From positions 5,604,501 to 5,668,500 of the forward strand of contig NZ_BNEA01000015.1 of the NCBI RefSeq assembly GCF_016860525.1: a DNA stretch of 64,000 nucleotides. The letters run 5' to 3'. A model generated the notes under the pieces. That model was not told where the DNA came from and ran no database searches. It saw only the letters and a list, made by a program, of their open reading frames with translations. Positions 62,364 through 64,000 of the stretch are shown here, piece after piece; positions within the stretch are counted from its first letter, which is position 1; every line of letters begins with the position of its first letter. The translations under genes were made by a program, and so were the position numbers. This DNA is from Streptomyces rubradiris. Its GTDB lineage: Bacteria > Actinomycetota > Actinomycetes > Streptomycetales > Streptomycetaceae.

Positions 62364-62957
62364 GTGAGTGACGCCTACGCCGCGCTGGCCGACGTGCTGG
62401 ACCGGCTCGGCGAGCTGACCGGCAGGCCGGGCCGGCTGCCGGAGGCCCTCGACGTGGCCGGCCTCTCCTACCGCACCGGCATCCCCGTGGGCGTCGTCGT
62501 CGAACTCCTCTCCGGCGGCCGGGCCGGCGAGACCTGCCTCGCCCACCGGGTGCGCCAGCGGCTGGACTTCATCCGGGAGACCCGGCGCCGCCCGGACGGC
62601 AAGCGGTACTCCCTGGACGAACTGGCCCGGATCGCCGGGACCAGCAGGCAGTGGCTGAGCGAGTGGCGCAAGAGCGGCATGCCCAGCCTGGAACACGCCG
62701 ACCGGCTGCGCCGCTTCTTCGGCCTGCCCGCCGGCTTCTTCACGGCCGACGAACCGGAGGCGCTGTGCGAGGCGCTGCAACCGGTGCTGCAGAGCCTGGA
62801 GGCCGAGGCCGACCCGCTGCTGAGGCTGCGCGAGTGCGGCCTGATCCGGCTCGCCGCCCGAGCCCCGCAGATGAACGCCCGGCAACTCTCCACCCTGGCC
62901 GACCTGGCCGAGATGATCATCGCCTCGGAGAAGGCGGGGGACACCGGGCGTGCCTGA
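62364..62957 (+). CDS. XRE-family regulator of an ImmA/IrrE-MAB_1171c operon
   Basis: This is a 197-residue HTH protein. The DNA-binding region is KRYSLDELARIAGTSRQWLSEWRKSGMPSLEHADRLRRFFGLPAGFF, in the middle of the protein and preceded by a helical RVRQRLDFIRETRRRPDG stretch. The C-terminus is helical (LCEALQPVLQSLEAEADPLLRLRECGLIRLAARAPQMNARQLSTLADLAEMII). GTG 62364 follows GGGGGGA. It overlaps the next gene by 8 bp, so the two are coupled. The same gene order is common in streptomycetes, and the signals controlling it are not known to me. Confidence 0.85.
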   Translation: MSDAYAALADVLDRLGELTGRPGRLPEALDVAGLSYRTGIPVGVVVELLSGGRAGETCLAHRVRQRLDFIRETRRRPDGKRYSLDELARIAGTSRQWLSEWRKSGMPSLEHADRLRRFFGLPAGFFTADEPEALCEALQPVLQSLEAEADPLLRLRECGLIRLAARAPQMNARQLSTLADLAEMIIASEKAGDTGRA

Positions 62958-63579
62958 ACAGTCCGCCAAGACCCCGAAGGCCAAGCGGACTTCCCGGTCG
63001 GCGATGGCCCTGCGGCCCTTCGGCTCCCCGAAGCGTTTCCTGGACCGGCTCGTGCGCGAGACCGTCCGCACCCTCACCCCGCCGACCACCCCCGAGGCGT
63101 TCCTGCACGCGCTGTGCGCCACCCTCAGCCCCCACCTGGACCGCCCGGTCAAGCTGCGGTTCGTCGCCTTCCCGCCGGGCCTGGACATCTCCGGGATCAC
63201 CCTGGCCCGCGAGGAGGACTACATCGTCGTGGTCGAGCGACGCGCCTCCGACCCGCACAAGTTCGTCATCGCCGGACACGAGATCGGCCACATCCACCAC
63301 GGCACCCTGGACGTGCACTACGCCCCCGGGCTGCCCGCCGCCGCCCGCCGGCTGCTGGCCCGCGCCGACGACGACATCCCCTGGGACCGGGTGGTCGCCA
63401 TGGCCACCCGGTCGCCCGCCGCCGAGGCCGCCGAGGCCGAGTGGGAGGCCGAGGAGTGGGGGCTGCGCCTCGCGGCCAAGTTCTCCAAGGTCGTCGGGCC
63501 GGGCGCGGCCGGCCGGATGACCCAGGACACCCTCACCGACCGGCTGTCCTCCTCGCTGGGCAACATAGGCGGCCCCTGA
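62950..63579 (+). CDS. ImmA/IrrE-like metallopeptidase-domain protein
   Basis: This is a 209-residue soluble protein with the zinc-site motif AGHEIGHIHHGTLDVHY (H-E-x-x-H) at about residue 100, preceded by LREEDYIVVVERRASDPHKFVI-like strands typical of the ImmA/IrrE fold. ImmA/IrrE enzymes cleave or control XRE-type repressors. The preceding gene encodes one, so this may be its partner. GTG 62950 overlaps the XRE gene by 8 bp, and its TGA overlaps the ATG of the membrane protein gene. No toxin gene is seen. No transmembrane segment is visible. Confidence 0.8.
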   Translation: MPEQSAKTPKAKRTSRSAMALRPFGSPKRFLDRLVRETVRTLTPPTTPEAFLHALCATLSPHLDRPVKLRFVAFPPGLDISGITLAREEDYIVVVERRASDPHKFVIAGHEIGHIHHGTLDVHYAPGLPAAARRLLARADDDIPWDRVVAMATRSPAAEAAEAEWEAEEWGLRLAAKFSKVVGPGAAGRMTQDTLTDRLSSSLGNIGGP

Positions 63580-64000
63580 TGAGCTGGGACATCTCCGGCT
63601 CCTGGATCTCCTACGCCGTCCCGGCCGTCCTGTTCGCCGTCGCCTTCGTGATCAAACTGCCGCTGCTGCGGCGCGCCTGGCAGGACCCGATCCTGCGGGC
63701 CACCGCCGTACTGCTCGCCATCGGCACCCTCGTCTTCGTCTCGCTGCCGCCGGCCAACCTGCACCGCATCAACGTCCTCACCGGCGTCCCCAACTTCGCC
63801 GCCGTGTGGGTGTACTCCCTCGCCACCGCCTACTGCGGGGCCTGCCTGTGGCTCATCATCACCTGGCGGGAACCGCCGTCCGCCACCCGTCGCCGGCGCA
63901 CCCGCCAGGTCGGGCTGGCGTACGCCGCCGTCATCGCCGGGCTCTGCGTGACGTTCCTGCTCGCCGACCACAGCGTGGAGCGGCTGCGCGACCTCGACAC
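63579..64000 (+). CDS. MAB_1171c-like putative transporter, 3' end outside window
   Basis: This is a partial coding region of 140 residues up to the window edge. Helices are visible: WISYAVPAVLFAVAFVIKLPLLRRAW, AVLLAIGTLVFVSLPPANLHRINVLTGVPNFAAVWVYSLATAYCGACLWLIITW and LAYAAVIAGLCVTFLLADHS. The arrangement fits the MAB_1171c family of actinobacterial membrane proteins, often encoded after XRE and ImmA/IrrE genes. ATG 63579 overlaps the previous stop (TGATG). The complete length and any transport activity are unknown. Confidence 0.78.
   Translation, partial: MSWDISGSWISYAVPAVLFAVAFVIKLPLLRRAWQDPILRATAVLLAIGTLVFVSLPPANLHRINVLTGVPNFAAVWVYSLATAYCGACLWLIITWREPPSATRRRRTRQVGLAYAAVIAGLCVTFLLADHSVERLRDLD

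Overview
The window is chromosomal DNA from a Streptomyces-type actinomycete. GC content is very high with strong third-position bias, GTG and TTG starts are common, Shine-Dalgarno sequences are GGAGG-like, and several families typical of streptomycetes are present (DUF397 plus DUF5753-type HTH, SCO2322-like, MAB_1171c-like, DUF3052, DUF4429/SHOCT). No phage, plasmid or insertion sequence was seen. Most of it looks like core or conserved-accessory chromosome. All calls come from reading the sequence and from general family knowledge; no database search was run.

Layout. 1-9.8 kb: a pirin fragment, a serine hydrolase, a GNAT, a MerR regulator with an aldo/keto reductase, a DUF4429 protein, a DUF1023 hydrolase, a divergent TetR/drug-exporter pair and a K+ channel. 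9.9-14.1 kb: the pyruvate dehydrogenase E1 gene aceE, a DUF3052 protein and a peroxiredoxin. 14.3-23.0 kb: a tellurium-resistance-type (Ter) stress locus with three TerD-type proteins, a TerC/DUF475 membrane protein, a TerA-like protein, a citrate-lyase-like aldolase, a fused double phosphoribosyltransferase/StiP/PELOTA protein and a HAD phosphatase. 23.1-30.4 kb: cell-envelope genes, including a class A PBP whose transpeptidase motifs are lost. 30.6-45.4 kb: tRNA-Val(TAC), a ketopantoate reductase, DoxX behind a probable iron box, DedA, a secreted nuclease, a yybP-ykoY (Mn2+) riboswitch ahead of a TMEM165/GDT1 exporter, a peptidoglycan-binding membrane protein behind a 23-bp repeat array, two MFS transporters and several small conserved proteins.

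45.8-53.5 kb: a GT87-PAP2 fusion, a ricin-type lectin, two tandem copies of a small secreted protein, a whiJ/abaA-like developmental regulatory triplet, and a divergent thiolase/cytochrome P450 pair sharing a KstR-like operator. 53.6-60.3 kb: an SLT-like wall protein, then a five-gene operon on the minus strand behind a cobalamin-riboswitch-like leader. It encodes a secreted, membrane-anchored alpha/alpha-barrel protein, an anchored SCO2322-like protein, then ECF-type T, fused A-A' and S subunits. I read this as a surface-capture plus import system, probably for a corrinoid. 60.5-64 kb: a decayed gene with fresh-looking tandem duplications, a degenerate ATP-grasp-like protein, and an XRE / ImmA-IrrE-like / MAB_1171c-like operon that runs off the window.

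Two families of dispersed, hairpin-forming repeats occur. One (core GGGGCGCGGGGAACTGCGCG) lies mainly just downstream of genes. Copies of both families are also embedded inside reading frames: the linker of the phosphoribosyltransferase fusion, the linker of the fused ECF ATPase and the N-terminus of the ECF T subunit. This suggests that protein linkers here are partly built from repeat DNA.
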